Below, in pieces: positions 8,621 through 17,107 of a DNA stretch of 64,000 nucleotides (positions are counted from its first letter, which is position 1; every line of letters begins with the position of its first letter). The stretch lies in contig JAJCXR010000020.1 in assembly GCA_029263315.1 (NCBI GenBank), positions 1-64,000 on the forward strand, given 5' to 3'. Below the pieces are notes generated by a model. It did not search any database and was not told where the DNA came from. It saw only the letters and a list, made by a program, of their open reading frames with translations. The translations under genes and the position numbers were made by a program. This DNA comes from Acidobacteriota bacterium. Lineage in GTDB: Bacteria > Acidobacteriota > Thermoanaerobaculia > Multivoradales > J023.

Positions 8621-9042
8621 TGGATGCCAGCGAGGCGGCAGAGGGCATCGTTCAGCTCGAGCGTGTCGACGCACGGGCCTGCGACTTCGATCGGCGCGCC
8701 GAGTCGGTCGGCGAGGGTAATCCGCCGACGGTCGCCAGCGCGCTTCTCAGCGCTCCTTCGCCGCGCGTGATCGACCAGGACTTGCCGCATTGCAGTGGCG
8801 GCGACGGCGAAGAAGTGCCGACGGTTCTCGACCTTGCCCGGATTGCGGCCGAGCAGCTTGACGTAAGCCTCGTTCACGACCGCCGTCGGCTGCAGGGTAT
8901 GGCCGCTGACGCCAGAACGGAATTGGTGGCGGGCGAGGGCGCGCAACTCGTCGTAGAGCAGCGGGATCAGGTCTTCAAGGGCCGCGTCATCACCTTGCTG
9001 CCAGCGCTCGAGCAGACCGGTGACGTCAGCTGGCGGCATCAC
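8605..9042 (-). pseudogene. ECF sigma factor gene truncated before region 4
   Basis: From ATG 9042 the product begins like the ECF sigma subfamily of TIGR02999: DVTGLLERWQQGDDAALEDL, LYDELRALARHQFR, TLQPTAVVNEAYVKLLG, HFFAVAATAMRQVLVDHARR. Homology stops after LNDALCRLAGIHPRAA, just where region 4, which recognises the -35 element, should start. The frame then runs on through unrelated sequence to 8413. The break coincides with the XerC-like fragment on the other strand, so the 3' end was probably lost in a recombination event. A protein without region 4 should not direct transcription. Confidence 0.7.
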
Positions 9043-9184
9043 TCAACGGGACACTACGAGCTCGCTCTCGCCAGCCGGCACAGAGGGGCTCAGGATCTTT
9101 CGCGCACATCGGCCGAGACTCTAGCACGGACGGCGAGGCAGGCCCGTGGCCCACCATTTCTCCTGCCTCGCTGTTCCGCCTTTG

Positions 9185-9238
9185 GTTCCCCATGAACCAC
9201 GGGTTCCCCATGAACCACGGGCTCCCCATGAACAACGA
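9185..9238. repeat. Three tandem 18-bp repeats
   Basis: Two exact copies of GTTCCCCATGAACCACGG (9185-9202, 9203-9220) are followed by a third imperfect copy (9221-9238). They lie about 145 nt upstream of the truncated ECF gene and just before the protein at 9276. The 18-bp period is a multiple of three, but no convincing coding frame uses them. An operator array or a simple slippage product are both possible. Confidence 0.7.
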
Positions 9239-9275
9239 CGCCCATTCGGGCAGCAGGAGGACTCGATGAGAAGGT

Positions 9276-9791
9276 ATGGATTCGGCCAGACGACCCTTCG
9301 GTCGTCTGCAATGGGTAGCGCTCCCTGAGCTCGCCCTTTCCTCCCTACGGGCAGATGCTGATATCCCCCGCGACATCTCCACTTTGGCGGTCAAAGACCT
9401 GACGACCACGATGATCCAAGGGAAGACCTGGTGGCGCTTCCGCGTCTATCCACTGGCCGGCAACCGGACGACTTTCGTCCTGGCAGGAGTCCCACGTCTC
9501 GAAACGAAGGCTGCCGGCCCGCGTATCAGGACCTCTCTGGTGCTCGGCGATGAACTGTGGTGCTTCGACTTGTCCTTGGTCGTGCAGGACGCCGATACCC
9601 CCACCCTTGTCGTCGGCAATGACATCCTGTCTCGGCACTTCGAGCTCGTTCCTAAGACCAATGCCTTGTCGGCTCTTCCAAACCCAAATATTCGCCATCC
9701 AAGTCGCCGAGCTCCAACGAGAACAGGTAAACTAAAATCTAATCACCATGAGGTCTGGACATGGACAAAGTCGCATTGCGTAATCTTTTGA
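9276..9791 (+). CDS. RimK-associated retropepsin-like protein lacking the DTG motif
   Basis: 171 residues. WVALPELALSSLRAD, then WWRFRVYPL, RTSLVLGDELWCFDLSLVVQ and TLVVGNDILSRHFELVP follow the fold of the putative ATP-dependent zinc protease / retropepsin-like domain found beside RimK-type ligases. The family has a DTGAxTSALHA active-site box after the first strand; here that place reads DADIPRDISTLA, so the catalytic Asp-Thr-Gly is absent. The last about 35 residues look unrelated to the family, so the 3' end may also be altered. The start is uncertain: an AGGAGG site at 9252-9257 would better serve an ATG at 9266 in another frame. Likely catalytically dead or decaying. Confidence 0.5.
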   Translation: MDSARRPFGRLQWVALPELALSSLRADADIPRDISTLAVKDLTTTMIQGKTWWRFRVYPLAGNRTTFVLAGVPRLETKAAGPRIRTSLVLGDELWCFDLSLVVQDADTPTLVVGNDILSRHFELVPKTNALSALPNPNIRHPSRRAPTRTGKLKSNHHEVWTWTKSHCVIF

Positions 9792-9904
9792 TCTTCGTTT
9801 TCATCTTGATGGCGCTCAATTTCTTTCTAGGACTCCATATTTCGATCATTGGCAGCCTGCTGCTGACTATTATCCTATCTCTTGTATTGGGTCGATGGCG
9901 GTGA
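9761..9904 (+). CDS. Small two-helix membrane protein (47 aa)
   Basis: A short ORF with an ATG at 9761, a possible GAGG site 8 nt upstream and a TGA at 9902-9904. It encodes two hydrophobic stretches (LLIFVFILMALNFFLGL and IIGSLLLTIILSLVLG) with a basic N-terminus and basic tail (GRWR), typical of small inner-membrane proteins. It overlaps the end of the preceding frame in another register. Family unknown; support is composition only. Confidence 0.45.
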   Translation: MDKVALRNLLIFVFILMALNFFLGLHISIIGSLLLTIILSLVLGRWR

Positions 9905-9989
9905 CCGGCCTTCTTCGGCGGCCCTGCCTTGCGATTCAAAGCCAAGCTCGCATACGAGCCCAAATCAGTGGCAATGATCTCCTCGGAGG

Positions 9990-10157
9990 AAATGGCATCA
10001 GGCACGCTGTTGAGCTACGAGCACATCGTGCTCGAGGGCCAACCTCAAAGCCGAGCTCAAGATCCGTCATCTCCATTCGAAAATGGACCAACTGGTCAGC
10101 CACCAATGGCAACTTTTGCTCGAAATCCAACAACTGCAGCGCCGAGATGCTGGCTGA
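9990..10157 (+). pseudogene. Possible relic of a DUF1003-type protein
   Basis: From 10041 the plus strand encodes NLKAELKIRHLHSKMDQL and VSHQWQLLLEIQQLQ up to a TGA at 10155-10157. This resembles the C-terminal helix of DUF1003 proteins (NLKAELEIxxLHEKLDxL). The segment just upstream (ASGTLLSYEHIV) is in a different frame. No complete frame exists, so it reads as a frameshifted remnant. The assignment rests on one short motif. Confidence 0.4.
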
Positions 10158-10424
10158 AATCGCCGAAGCCGAGCGAACCAGGTCGCGGCACCATAGTCGG
10201 CCCAGACTCCTCCCTTGGCGAGGGAAACCACGGAATGGACGCTCCTAGGAGTTGGCTCTGCCCTAACAGCCTGTGGTGAAAGTGCTCCGCGAATGAGAGC
10301 GAGAAGTTTTTCGTCAGAACAAGGCGCAGAATTGCATGAATATTGGTGATCTTCAGAGATTCTGCAACACAGTTCTGGCGGAAAAGAGCTGCTCTCAACG
10401 CGGTCTGACTTTTGCCACAGGCTG

Positions 10425-11294
10425 CTAAGGTTTCAGAAGGGCTCTAGCTTGCGGCAAAACACCCTCAGAGCTCACCAGCGGGGCCAGAGATGGGTCCTCC
10501 AGAACATCGTAGATCGACCGTGGCCGGCCATCGACCTGAACCTCTATCGACACCAGGCGGAGGCCGTGACTGTAGTCAGCATAGCGTGCCCCATGGACGG
10601 TGCTCAATGGCTGGATGGGCTGACCATTCTTGCGGTGCCAGCCGTAAATGGCGATTCTTCCGGGCTGCCGGTCCAACCGGCTGGTCAGCACGACGTCCTT
10701 CTTGTGGCCGGCGATCAAAGTATCCAGAGCCAGGTTCCCGCGCTGGTATTCAATGATTTCCCGATGCCTCAGATAGTATTCGCTGGAGCGCATCCGCGGA
10801 CCCGGAGGCAAGGGATTGGGGGTCAGGTGGAGGTCTGCCTGTTGCCACACCGCATCGACGATCCTGGTGGTCGGCAGCACGCAGCCAAAGGCTTGGGCGA
10901 TGGTTCTTGCGGAAGGCAGGGTCAGTGGCATGCGGAGGAAGTCGTCATCACTGCCGATCGCAACGTAATCGGGTGTGACCCAGACGACGGCATGGGACTC
11001 TTCCCCCGAGGCCAGGCGCCTGGAGAGGGTGATTGGCCGGAGGTGATGCATGAAGCCAGGAACATTGCCCTTGAGGATTTCCTGCACCGCCGCCTGCTGC
11101 CGCTCGGGCCCCGACATGCTGACCGTTGCCTTGGCAAACTCAGTTCCCGTTCTGGCCTCCGCCCCTCGAGGCGGAATTGCCGATAGCACTCGCACCTCTT
11201 GGGGCTTGATGTGGGCAGCTTCTTGACCGCAGCACAGCTGGGGTAGCTGAAAGGCCAGAAAGCTCAGAAGAAGGCACCACCTCCGATGGCTCAT
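10425..11294 (-). CDS. Secreted hypothetical protein, third gene of a three-gene operon
   Basis: 289 residues with a signal peptide (RRWCLLLSFLAFQLPQLCCG). The mature part has no enzyme motif I can name; notable are GHKKDVVLTSRLDRQPGRIA and IYGWHRKNGQPIQPLS followed by TVHGARYADYSHGLRLV, which look like a conserved globular domain. The start shares one base with the stop of the preceding gene (TAATG), so it is translated with the FGE-like gene upstream. An extracytoplasmic role with its two secreted partners is likely; function unknown. Confidence 0.75.
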   Translation of the reverse strand: MSHRRWCLLLSFLAFQLPQLCCGQEAAHIKPQEVRVLSAIPPRGAEARTGTEFAKATVSMSGPERQQAAVQEILKGNVPGFMHHLRPITLSRRLASGEESHAVVWVTPDYVAIGSDDDFLRMPLTLPSARTIAQAFGCVLPTTRIVDAVWQQADLHLTPNPLPPGPRMRSSEYYLRHREIIEYQRGNLALDTLIAGHKKDVVLTSRLDRQPGRIAIYGWHRKNGQPIQPLSTVHGARYADYSHGLRLVSIEVQVDGRPRSIYDVLEDPSLAPLVSSEGVLPQARALLKP

Positions 11295-12436
11295 TATTGA
11301 CTGATCTTTCTAGCGGGTCCTTTTCGGGACTCAACTAGGCGGCTCACTGGCCGAAAGCTGTCGATTTCGAAATCTTGACTCAATCGTCCGACTTTCGGCC
11401 TATGGAGGCGACTAGGCCCAAGACTTTTACAGCAGCGGAAGCTCAAATGGTAGTTGTGGTGGCTCGCCGGGTCGAGGACTCGGCTGCCATGCCAGAAGGG
11501 GGCTCGCCACCGGCACCAATCCTCATGGGCCTTGTAGGTATCGAAGATGAACCAGCTCCCTTTCATCTCGGTGACACCCAGAATCGTGGATCCTCGACTC
11601 GCCATCTGGTCGGGGGCCAAAGGCAGGTTCATGTGTTCGGCAGCATTGCCGTTCAGATCGTAGACACCCAGGGGGCTGTGACAGGCCGGAAAGGAACCGG
11701 CCGGGTAGGTGTTAGAACCACAGCCTCGCCAGTCGCCGCCGTTGCAGCCATCGGTTTTGGTGCTGCCCATGGCGCAAACACCGTTCCTCCGCACCGGGCC
11801 GTAGCTCCAGCTCTTCTGCCCTTCTACGGCCCGGTTGTGAGCAAAGCGCCTGGTGGCCACTGCTTCGCTGGCGGAAGCCGCCGAAGCGAGGTCGAAGGTA
11901 TAGTCCGGCGGTTCCAGGGCTCCGGCGCAGGCCCCTTCCCATTCGTGGGCGTCGCACAGGCGCTTGCCCACCGCCTCACAGAGGGCCGCCGCTTCGTTGG
12001 CCCTCACCCAAACCACCGGGTAGGCACAGGGAATGTTGGGGAATTCGAGCTGATCGATGCAGGCGTGGGCCTCGGCTGGAGTCTCTGTGGCGGGATCGTA
12101 GAGTGGGGCCATCAAAGGGGCACCGCAGATCAACTCGAAGGCTGGATCCGCGATGCTCACCGCGGCGGCGGCGAGCATCTCCTGGCAAGCCGAAGGCGTC
12201 ATTGGATGGTGCGTCACTGTTGGGTTGCCGGTGCTGATGTACGGCGAGGCGTCGAAGACTGCCCGCACTGAGGCGACTTGTGCCGCGCTGAGTTGGTGAG
12301 CTCTCGCCAAGTCGCGGATCACGGCTTCGCGATCCTCGGATAAGGGAGTGGGAACAGGTTGGGCGACGCCGGCCGGAGCCCACGCGGCGAGGAACAGAAG
12401 AACCAGAATGAACAAAGACCAACGAAGTTGGTTCAT
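11294..12436 (-). CDS. Secreted protein with formylglycine-generating-enzyme (SUMF1) fold
   Basis: 380 residues with an N-terminal signal peptide (LFILVLLFLAAWAPAGVAQ). The core follows the FGE-sulfatase pattern: YPVVWVRANEAAALCEAVGK with RLCDAHEWEGACAG, GVYDLNGNAAEHM and a terminal LSFRCC. Family members either oxidise Cys to formylglycine in sulfatases or act as C-type-lectin-like domains. The usual RGGSW box is altered (MKGSWFIFD), so catalytic FGE activity is doubtful. It overlaps the upstream gene by 4 nt and touches the downstream gene, making an operon. Confidence 0.8.
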   Translation of the reverse strand: MNQLRWSLFILVLLFLAAWAPAGVAQPVPTPLSEDREAVIRDLARAHQLSAAQVASVRAVFDASPYISTGNPTVTHHPMTPSACQEMLAAAAVSIADPAFELICGAPLMAPLYDPATETPAEAHACIDQLEFPNIPCAYPVVWVRANEAAALCEAVGKRLCDAHEWEGACAGALEPPDYTFDLASAASASEAVATRRFAHNRAVEGQKSWSYGPVRRNGVCAMGSTKTDGCNGGDWRGCGSNTYPAGSFPACHSPLGVYDLNGNAAEHMNLPLAPDQMASRGSTILGVTEMKGSWFIFDTYKAHEDWCRWRAPFWHGSRVLDPASHHNYHLSFRCCKSLGPSRLHRPKVGRLSQDFEIDSFRPVSRLVESRKGPARKISQ

Positions 12437-14343
12437 GGGCTGGCACCCTCCTTGCGCAGGAAGTAGAAAAAGTCGCGGCTGTCAGGCCGCGTGACGAAGC
12501 GTGGCAAGTGGCTACCGTTTTTCTCCGTGTCGAGGACCGCCATGCCGTCGATGAGATGCTCGGTGAGAAAGCGGTCCTCGACCACACGGTAGAGGGCCAA
12601 GTAGGTATGCTCCAAGGCATTCATGTCAAGGTGAATGGCGCTTTGGCAGCCAGCAGACAGAAACACTCGCGCCATGGCCGAAGGTGTCGCACCGGAGAAA
12701 TAGCCGTAGATGAAATAGCGCCTACCTGCGGCCTCGACCTGACAGAGCCCGGCCCGCAGAGAGCGCAGGTTCTTGCCCTCTGATCCCGACCAGTTACCTT
12801 CCCCCCAACGGCTCACTAACTTGCCAGGACGGGACTTGCCGGTGGCCGGATCCGTTTCCACCAGCGGAACGCCGTTTTGCCTCGCGTGGCGCACCTCGCC
12901 GAGACGGGCCTCGAGCTCCCGTCGCCAAGTGAGGATCTCAGACAGGCCGTCGGCCCACATCACCACGGTCGCGAGATCAGGCTGCAGCCGGCTGAAAACC
13001 GTCCCTGACTCCACGAAACCGTAGTGACTGCCGCGATTCTTGAGTGCCAACTCACCGTACTTGAAGGCGCCATGACTCCTCTTGAAGCCCCCTGTGAACG
13101 TGGAAGTCACCCGCCTTAGCCGGTGCGGAGGTACCACGCCGGTCCGCACCAGGGGGGCGGAAGTGTCGATGCCGTCCGGTCCGAGCAGGGTCGAACCCCG
13201 CACCTCCGGTGGCACCCGATCCGACCAACCCAGTCGCGGGTGGTCGGTGCCTAGTGAGAAGCCCGGCTCGTGGTGGGCGAGGTCGTAGGCCACCAGATAG
13301 GTCAGGGCGGTGTTCTCGACGCCGTCGAGAGGCGATACGAGAGACCGCACCTCCTGGCGCACCGCCGGCACCTGCCCGGCCTCCAGGGCACTCACAAAAA
13401 TCCCGGAGAACCCGGTGGCCAGATACCAACGGCCCACTTCGAGACGCCCCTCCTGGACACCATCCAAAGCCACCGCCAGGCCGATGGGAGAGATGCGCGC
13501 CTCGGCGAAGAGCGGAGAAATCGCCACCGGCGGCGGGGCTCCAGCGGGCTCAACATACTGCCGAACGGAGCGCTCGGCAGTTGTGGTCCGAAGATATCGA
13601 TCTTTGAAGACTGTATCTTTGACAAAGGAGGTGATCGCTTCTCCCCCCTTGACGTGGTCGCGAATAAAGTCAGTGGTTCTCTCAAGGCTGCTCCGGTTGC
13701 CGGTGACCTGATTGCGCAAATAGATGCGGCCGCCACAGAGGGGAGCGAAGGGCAGGCCTGAGCGGCGGGCCTGGGCCAGATCACCTCCATCCGGGCCATT
13801 CCACGGTGTGCAGCGCGTTGTGGTATCGCCGTGGGTGAGGAGCAGAGAAACCCCGCCGGCCTCGAGCGCGATCCGCGTGCGAGGCTTGCTCTCCAAATGG
13901 TAGACGGTTGCCTGTCCGGCCGCTGGTGCGAGCTCGAGGAGATACCAGGCACCGTTGGCCGGAGCCAACGTCACCAAGGTGGCTGTGGTCGGCGAGGCGA
14001 GCCCGTTGAGAGTGGCCGATTGCGCCTTCCGCCCGGCTTGCAAGATCACGATCGGCGCCCTGAGACCGCCCGCCACGGACGCTGAGATCGGCGCCCCGGC
14101 GGGCAGCTTTGAGGGGGGCTTCGGGACCGGCGGTTTCGGGGCTGGAGCCAGCGGCGATGAGGCTGGACCCGCCGGAAAAGTCGCCGGCGACGGTGTTTTG
14201 TGCTCCGTACCCTGGCTAGCCTCGGACTGGGCGGCCACATCTGCAGGACCTTCCACGGCCAGCACTACGGCCATCACGATCACCAACCCGAGAAAATCGC
14301 TGACTTCACTTATACCATGCCTCAATGCGGGAGGTTTTCTCAT
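12433..14343 (-). CDS. Membrane-anchored or secreted protein, possible NAGPA-like domain
   Basis: 636 residues from ATG 14343, chosen because AAGGG lies 9 nt upstream. A hydrophobic N-terminal segment (FLGLVIVMAVVLAV) is followed by a Pro/Ala-rich linker (about residues 45-85). Near the C-terminus, YFIYGYFSGATPSAMARVFL with SAGCQSAIHLDMNALEHTY resembles the end of phosphodiester-glycosidase (NAGPA) domains, where an LDGG-like segment follows a helix. Without a profile search this remains tentative. It is the first gene of the operon with the FGE-fold protein. Confidence 0.6.
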   Translation of the reverse strand: MRKPPALRHGISEVSDFLGLVIVMAVVLAVEGPADVAAQSEASQGTEHKTPSPATFPAGPASSPLAPAPKPPVPKPPSKLPAGAPISASVAGGLRAPIVILQAGRKAQSATLNGLASPTTATLVTLAPANGAWYLLELAPAAGQATVYHLESKPRTRIALEAGGVSLLLTHGDTTTRCTPWNGPDGGDLAQARRSGLPFAPLCGGRIYLRNQVTGNRSSLERTTDFIRDHVKGGEAITSFVKDTVFKDRYLRTTTAERSVRQYVEPAGAPPPVAISPLFAEARISPIGLAVALDGVQEGRLEVGRWYLATGFSGIFVSALEAGQVPAVRQEVRSLVSPLDGVENTALTYLVAYDLAHHEPGFSLGTDHPRLGWSDRVPPEVRGSTLLGPDGIDTSAPLVRTGVVPPHRLRRVTSTFTGGFKRSHGAFKYGELALKNRGSHYGFVESGTVFSRLQPDLATVVMWADGLSEILTWRRELEARLGEVRHARQNGVPLVETDPATGKSRPGKLVSRWGEGNWSGSEGKNLRSLRAGLCQVEAAGRRYFIYGYFSGATPSAMARVFLSAGCQSAIHLDMNALEHTYLALYRVVEDRFLTEHLIDGMAVLDTEKNGSHLPRFVTRPDSRDFFYFLRKEGASP

Positions 14344-14430
14344 GTCTTGCAACCCTTCATTTCGAATCTTGATCTCCTGTCGTTTTGAGCTCTACTCATC
14401 TCTGGATTGCAGACACCTCGATTCGCTGCA

Positions 14431-15495
14431 TCATCTCCACTTGATTTCACGGGTCGCAAGAATCGCCAAGGTCAGGCCGGTCAGCGGCACGAAGAAGCCC
14501 AGAATGGCCACTCGAAACATCGGCAGCCCGGCAATATGGACGGCGGTGAGAATCAGCAACAGCGTGTAGCCTAGGTAGTAAGCGAAAAAGAGACCACCTT
14601 CCCAACGCGCGATGACACCGCCGGTGAAAAAAATTGGCAAACAAACCACCGACGCCGCGACCATCACCGGGATATCAAAGCTCCAGGCCTCTGGCGAGAC
14701 AAGCACACCGTTGCTGGACAGCGCACTGGCCGATCCGAGGACAAAAAGAATATTGAAGATGCAGCTTCCCACCACATTGCCGACGGCAATGTCCCGTTCG
14801 CCCCGCAAGCTGGCCAACACCGAAGTTGCAACTTCGGGAAGAGAGGTCCCGGCGGCGATTACAGTCAAGCCGATGATGAGCTCGCTGAGCCCTAACGAGC
14901 GCGCCAGGGCGACGGCGCCATTGACCAACCACCGTGAACCCAAAATCAACAGGCCGAGGCCGAAGGCGATGAAAAGCACCGACTGCCACCAGGGGGGTGC
15001 AGGCGACACCGCCTTCGCCGGCTCCAAGGCCGCAGACTCCGCCGCCGCACCTTCCCGGCGACCGGAGCGCACCTGGTAACCGGTATAGAAGAGTCCCAGA
15101 AGCACCAACAGAGCACCCTCGCCGCGACCGATGGCACCGTTCCAACCCAGGACCACCAACAACAGGGAAGCACCCATCATGATCGGAACTTCGAGTCGCA
15201 CGACTTTCTGCGCCACCGCAAGCGGTGCGATCAAGGCGGACAGGCCCAGGATGAAGAACACATTGAAGATGTTGCTGCCGACCACATTGCCTAGAGCGAG
15301 GTCAGCCCGCCCTGCGAGGGCCGCGCCAATGCTCACCGCCAACTCCGGCGCACTAGTGCCGAAGGCCACCACGGTGAGGCCGATGACCAAGGGCGGAATC
15401 GCGAAAGCAGCGGCGAGGCGCGAAGCACCCCGGACCAGGAGCTCCGCGCCGACGAGCAGCAGAACAAGGCCAATCAGAAACAATATGAGGGTCAT
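14431..15495 (-). CDS. Calcium/sodium antiporter (CaCA family, YrbG type)
   Basis: 354 residues from ATG 15495 (GGGAG about 8 nt upstream); the frame is open further upstream but that part lacks antiporter homology. About ten membrane helices in two repeats, each with the family's ion-binding alpha motif: GLTVVAFGTSAPELAVS and ALGNVVGSNIFNVFFILG in the first half, GLTVIAAGTSLPEVATS and AVGNVVGSCIFNILFVLG in the second. A hydrophilic loop (about residues 145-175) separates the halves. It exchanges Ca2+ for Na+ across the inner membrane. Length is normal. Confidence 0.92.
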   Translation of the reverse strand: MTLILFLIGLVLLLVGAELLVRGASRLAAAFAIPPLVIGLTVVAFGTSAPELAVSIGAALAGRADLALGNVVGSNIFNVFFILGLSALIAPLAVAQKVVRLEVPIMMGASLLLVVLGWNGAIGRGEGALLVLLGLFYTGYQVRSGRREGAAAESAALEPAKAVSPAPPWWQSVLFIAFGLGLLILGSRWLVNGAVALARSLGLSELIIGLTVIAAGTSLPEVATSVLASLRGERDIAVGNVVGSCIFNILFVLGSASALSSNGVLVSPEAWSFDIPVMVAASVVCLPIFFTGGVIARWEGGLFFAYYLGYTLLLILTAVHIAGLPMFRVAILGFFVPLTGLTLAILATREIKWR

Positions 15496-16336
15496 CGAAA
15501 TGCTCCCCTGGAGTTCGACTCGACGCCTCTGAGAGTACAAACCCCCGCGCATCGACGAGCACCAAGGGTCCAGTTGAGGGGTTCCCGTGTTTGCCCTGTC
15601 TGCCGATGAACGCTTGATACTCTCTGCGCCCCGCTGGCCTTCGATCAGATCGAAAAGCAGGTCCGAGGCGCCAGCGTCCAAGACGCCGTTGCCATTAACA
15701 TCGTCCATCATGCCACTTTTAGGCTCTCGTCGATGAAATATCGGCCGCCCCATCCCCACTGATGACGGCTGTACTCCACGTTGCCAGTGGCGTGGTTGTA
15801 AATGAGCTTGCGTAAGCGCTCAGCACCGCGAAGGTGTCGCAGCGCATCCAATCCGTCGGGCTTGGACCTCAATGACATCTTCGCAGGTACTTCGCAGGGG
15901 GTTCTCCTGCGGCTCGGTTTTACAAGCAGTGATGGACCGACCATTACACGGACGATGCAAATAATCCCGGTAGTACATGCATATCCCCCTAGGTGTCGTG
16001 GCGCTGACCCTTGGAAGGACAAGCAACGGACATATCGTAGGGACTCCATTTGGGGCCACTGCTGTCCCGTTAACTCAGAAGGCAAATCTGAGCTGTAGAT
16101 CGTCGTCATCCGGTCGATGAACTGACTCATTTCTCATGAGCGCCATCAGATCACGACGCTCGAAAAGGTTGAGCTGTAGCAAGCGTAGGCCGGGCGATTT
16201 TGCCCCTCGGTTTCTGATTTCTTAATCCTGGCGGATCTGCTGGTGAGGCTCCCTACCGGTGGGCCGTTCCTTGAACCCTTGCCAACATCGACCGGTGGGC
16301 CGTTGACGGCTCGCATCCCTCGGGTTACAGTCGCGT
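15496..16336. other. Non-coding stretch with a dockerin-like scrap and a direct repeat
   Basis: No intact gene is visible. On the minus strand, in frame with the antiporter, about 15660-15711 encodes DVNGNGVLDAG, a dockerin/EF-hand-like calcium motif that is probably left from a lost secreted protein. At 16255-16268 and 16291-16304 the 14-mer ACCGGTGGGCCGTT occurs twice, 36 bp apart, just upstream of the gene at 16337. Confidence 0.5.
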
Positions 16337-16717
16337 ATGCTTCACCCAAAACAATTCAAGGTCAACGAGGCGTGGATCGCCTTTCAGTTGAATGACGCGC
16401 CCATACGAGTCGGGGCCGATGGCGATTTCAATTGCCTGGCGCTGATGGACGCGGCGAGTTGCTTCCTCCTCTCCTCAGTTCTCGTCCCGGCCCATGAGGC
16501 GGAAGTCTCCAGGATCGAAGCCGGACGGCTTTTGAAGGATGGCCAGGCGCACAAGCAACGGCTGCCCAAGAAATTGTTCGTCCCGAACGAATTGGCCGCG
16601 GAAAACCTGATGCTCGAATCCCAAGGCCACGGCATCACCGTAGCCCGCATTGCCGAGAAGCAGCTGAGTATCTTCATCAGGGAAGCACGCGAATTGTTCA
16701 AGGAGCGCTTCGGCTGA
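16337..16717 (+). CDS. Conserved-looking hypothetical protein
   Basis: 126 residues, soluble, no signal or membrane segment. It contains FQLNDAPIRVGADGDFNCLA and LFVPNELAAENLMLESQGHG, and ends with a charged helix (REARELFKERFG). Family not recognised. The ATG at 16337 lies 33 nt after a directly repeated 14-mer that may be an operator. It is a single-gene unit. Confidence 0.65.
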   Translation: MLHPKQFKVNEAWIAFQLNDAPIRVGADGDFNCLALMDAASCFLLSSVLVPAHEAEVSRIEAGRLLKDGQAHKQRLPKKLFVPNELAAENLMLESQGHGITVARIAEKQLSIFIREARELFKERFG

Positions 16718-17107
16718 GGTCGTTGTGGTTGAGGTCATCGCCTTTGGAAAATAACAACTATTCGACGCGACGTTGGCTGGGAGCCTTTGGAGCCCTTGGA
16801 AATCTGCCCATCTTCGTCGTCTGCATTGCACCCGCGGCATGGGTCCGGCGCCAAGCGTTGGCACTGGCCATCCTCAATGCCGCGGCATCGGCTGGGCTGC
16901 CGCTGTGGCGTCATTGCCGTGCCGATCTGATCTACTATTTCGTTCCTTTTGTCTTCGGGCCAGCCGGTGGATCTTCGCTGTGCGGGGCGGAGCTTGGTCG
17001 TATGCTGAGGCGGCCGGCTCCATTCCCCACGGGCTTCCTTTCGCCGGCCTATTCGTGAAGAACATGAGGAAGATGCTTGCTGTAAAGAAGTTCCAGGGGC
17101 TGGTTTC
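16718..17107. other. Intergenic stretch with no recognisable gene
   Basis: 390 bp between two rightward genes. Reading frames exist on both strands but show no conserved motif, no good ribosome-binding site and no RNA structure that I can support. Confidence 0.4.

Noticed and set aside
9185..9238. CRISPR array at the 18-bp repeat
   Set aside because: Repeats are directly adjacent with no spacers and there are no cas genes.
15496..15759. N-terminal extension of the Ca/Na antiporter
   Set aside because: The extension is hydrophilic, contains a dockerin-like scrap and precedes a better start with a ribosome-binding site at 15495.
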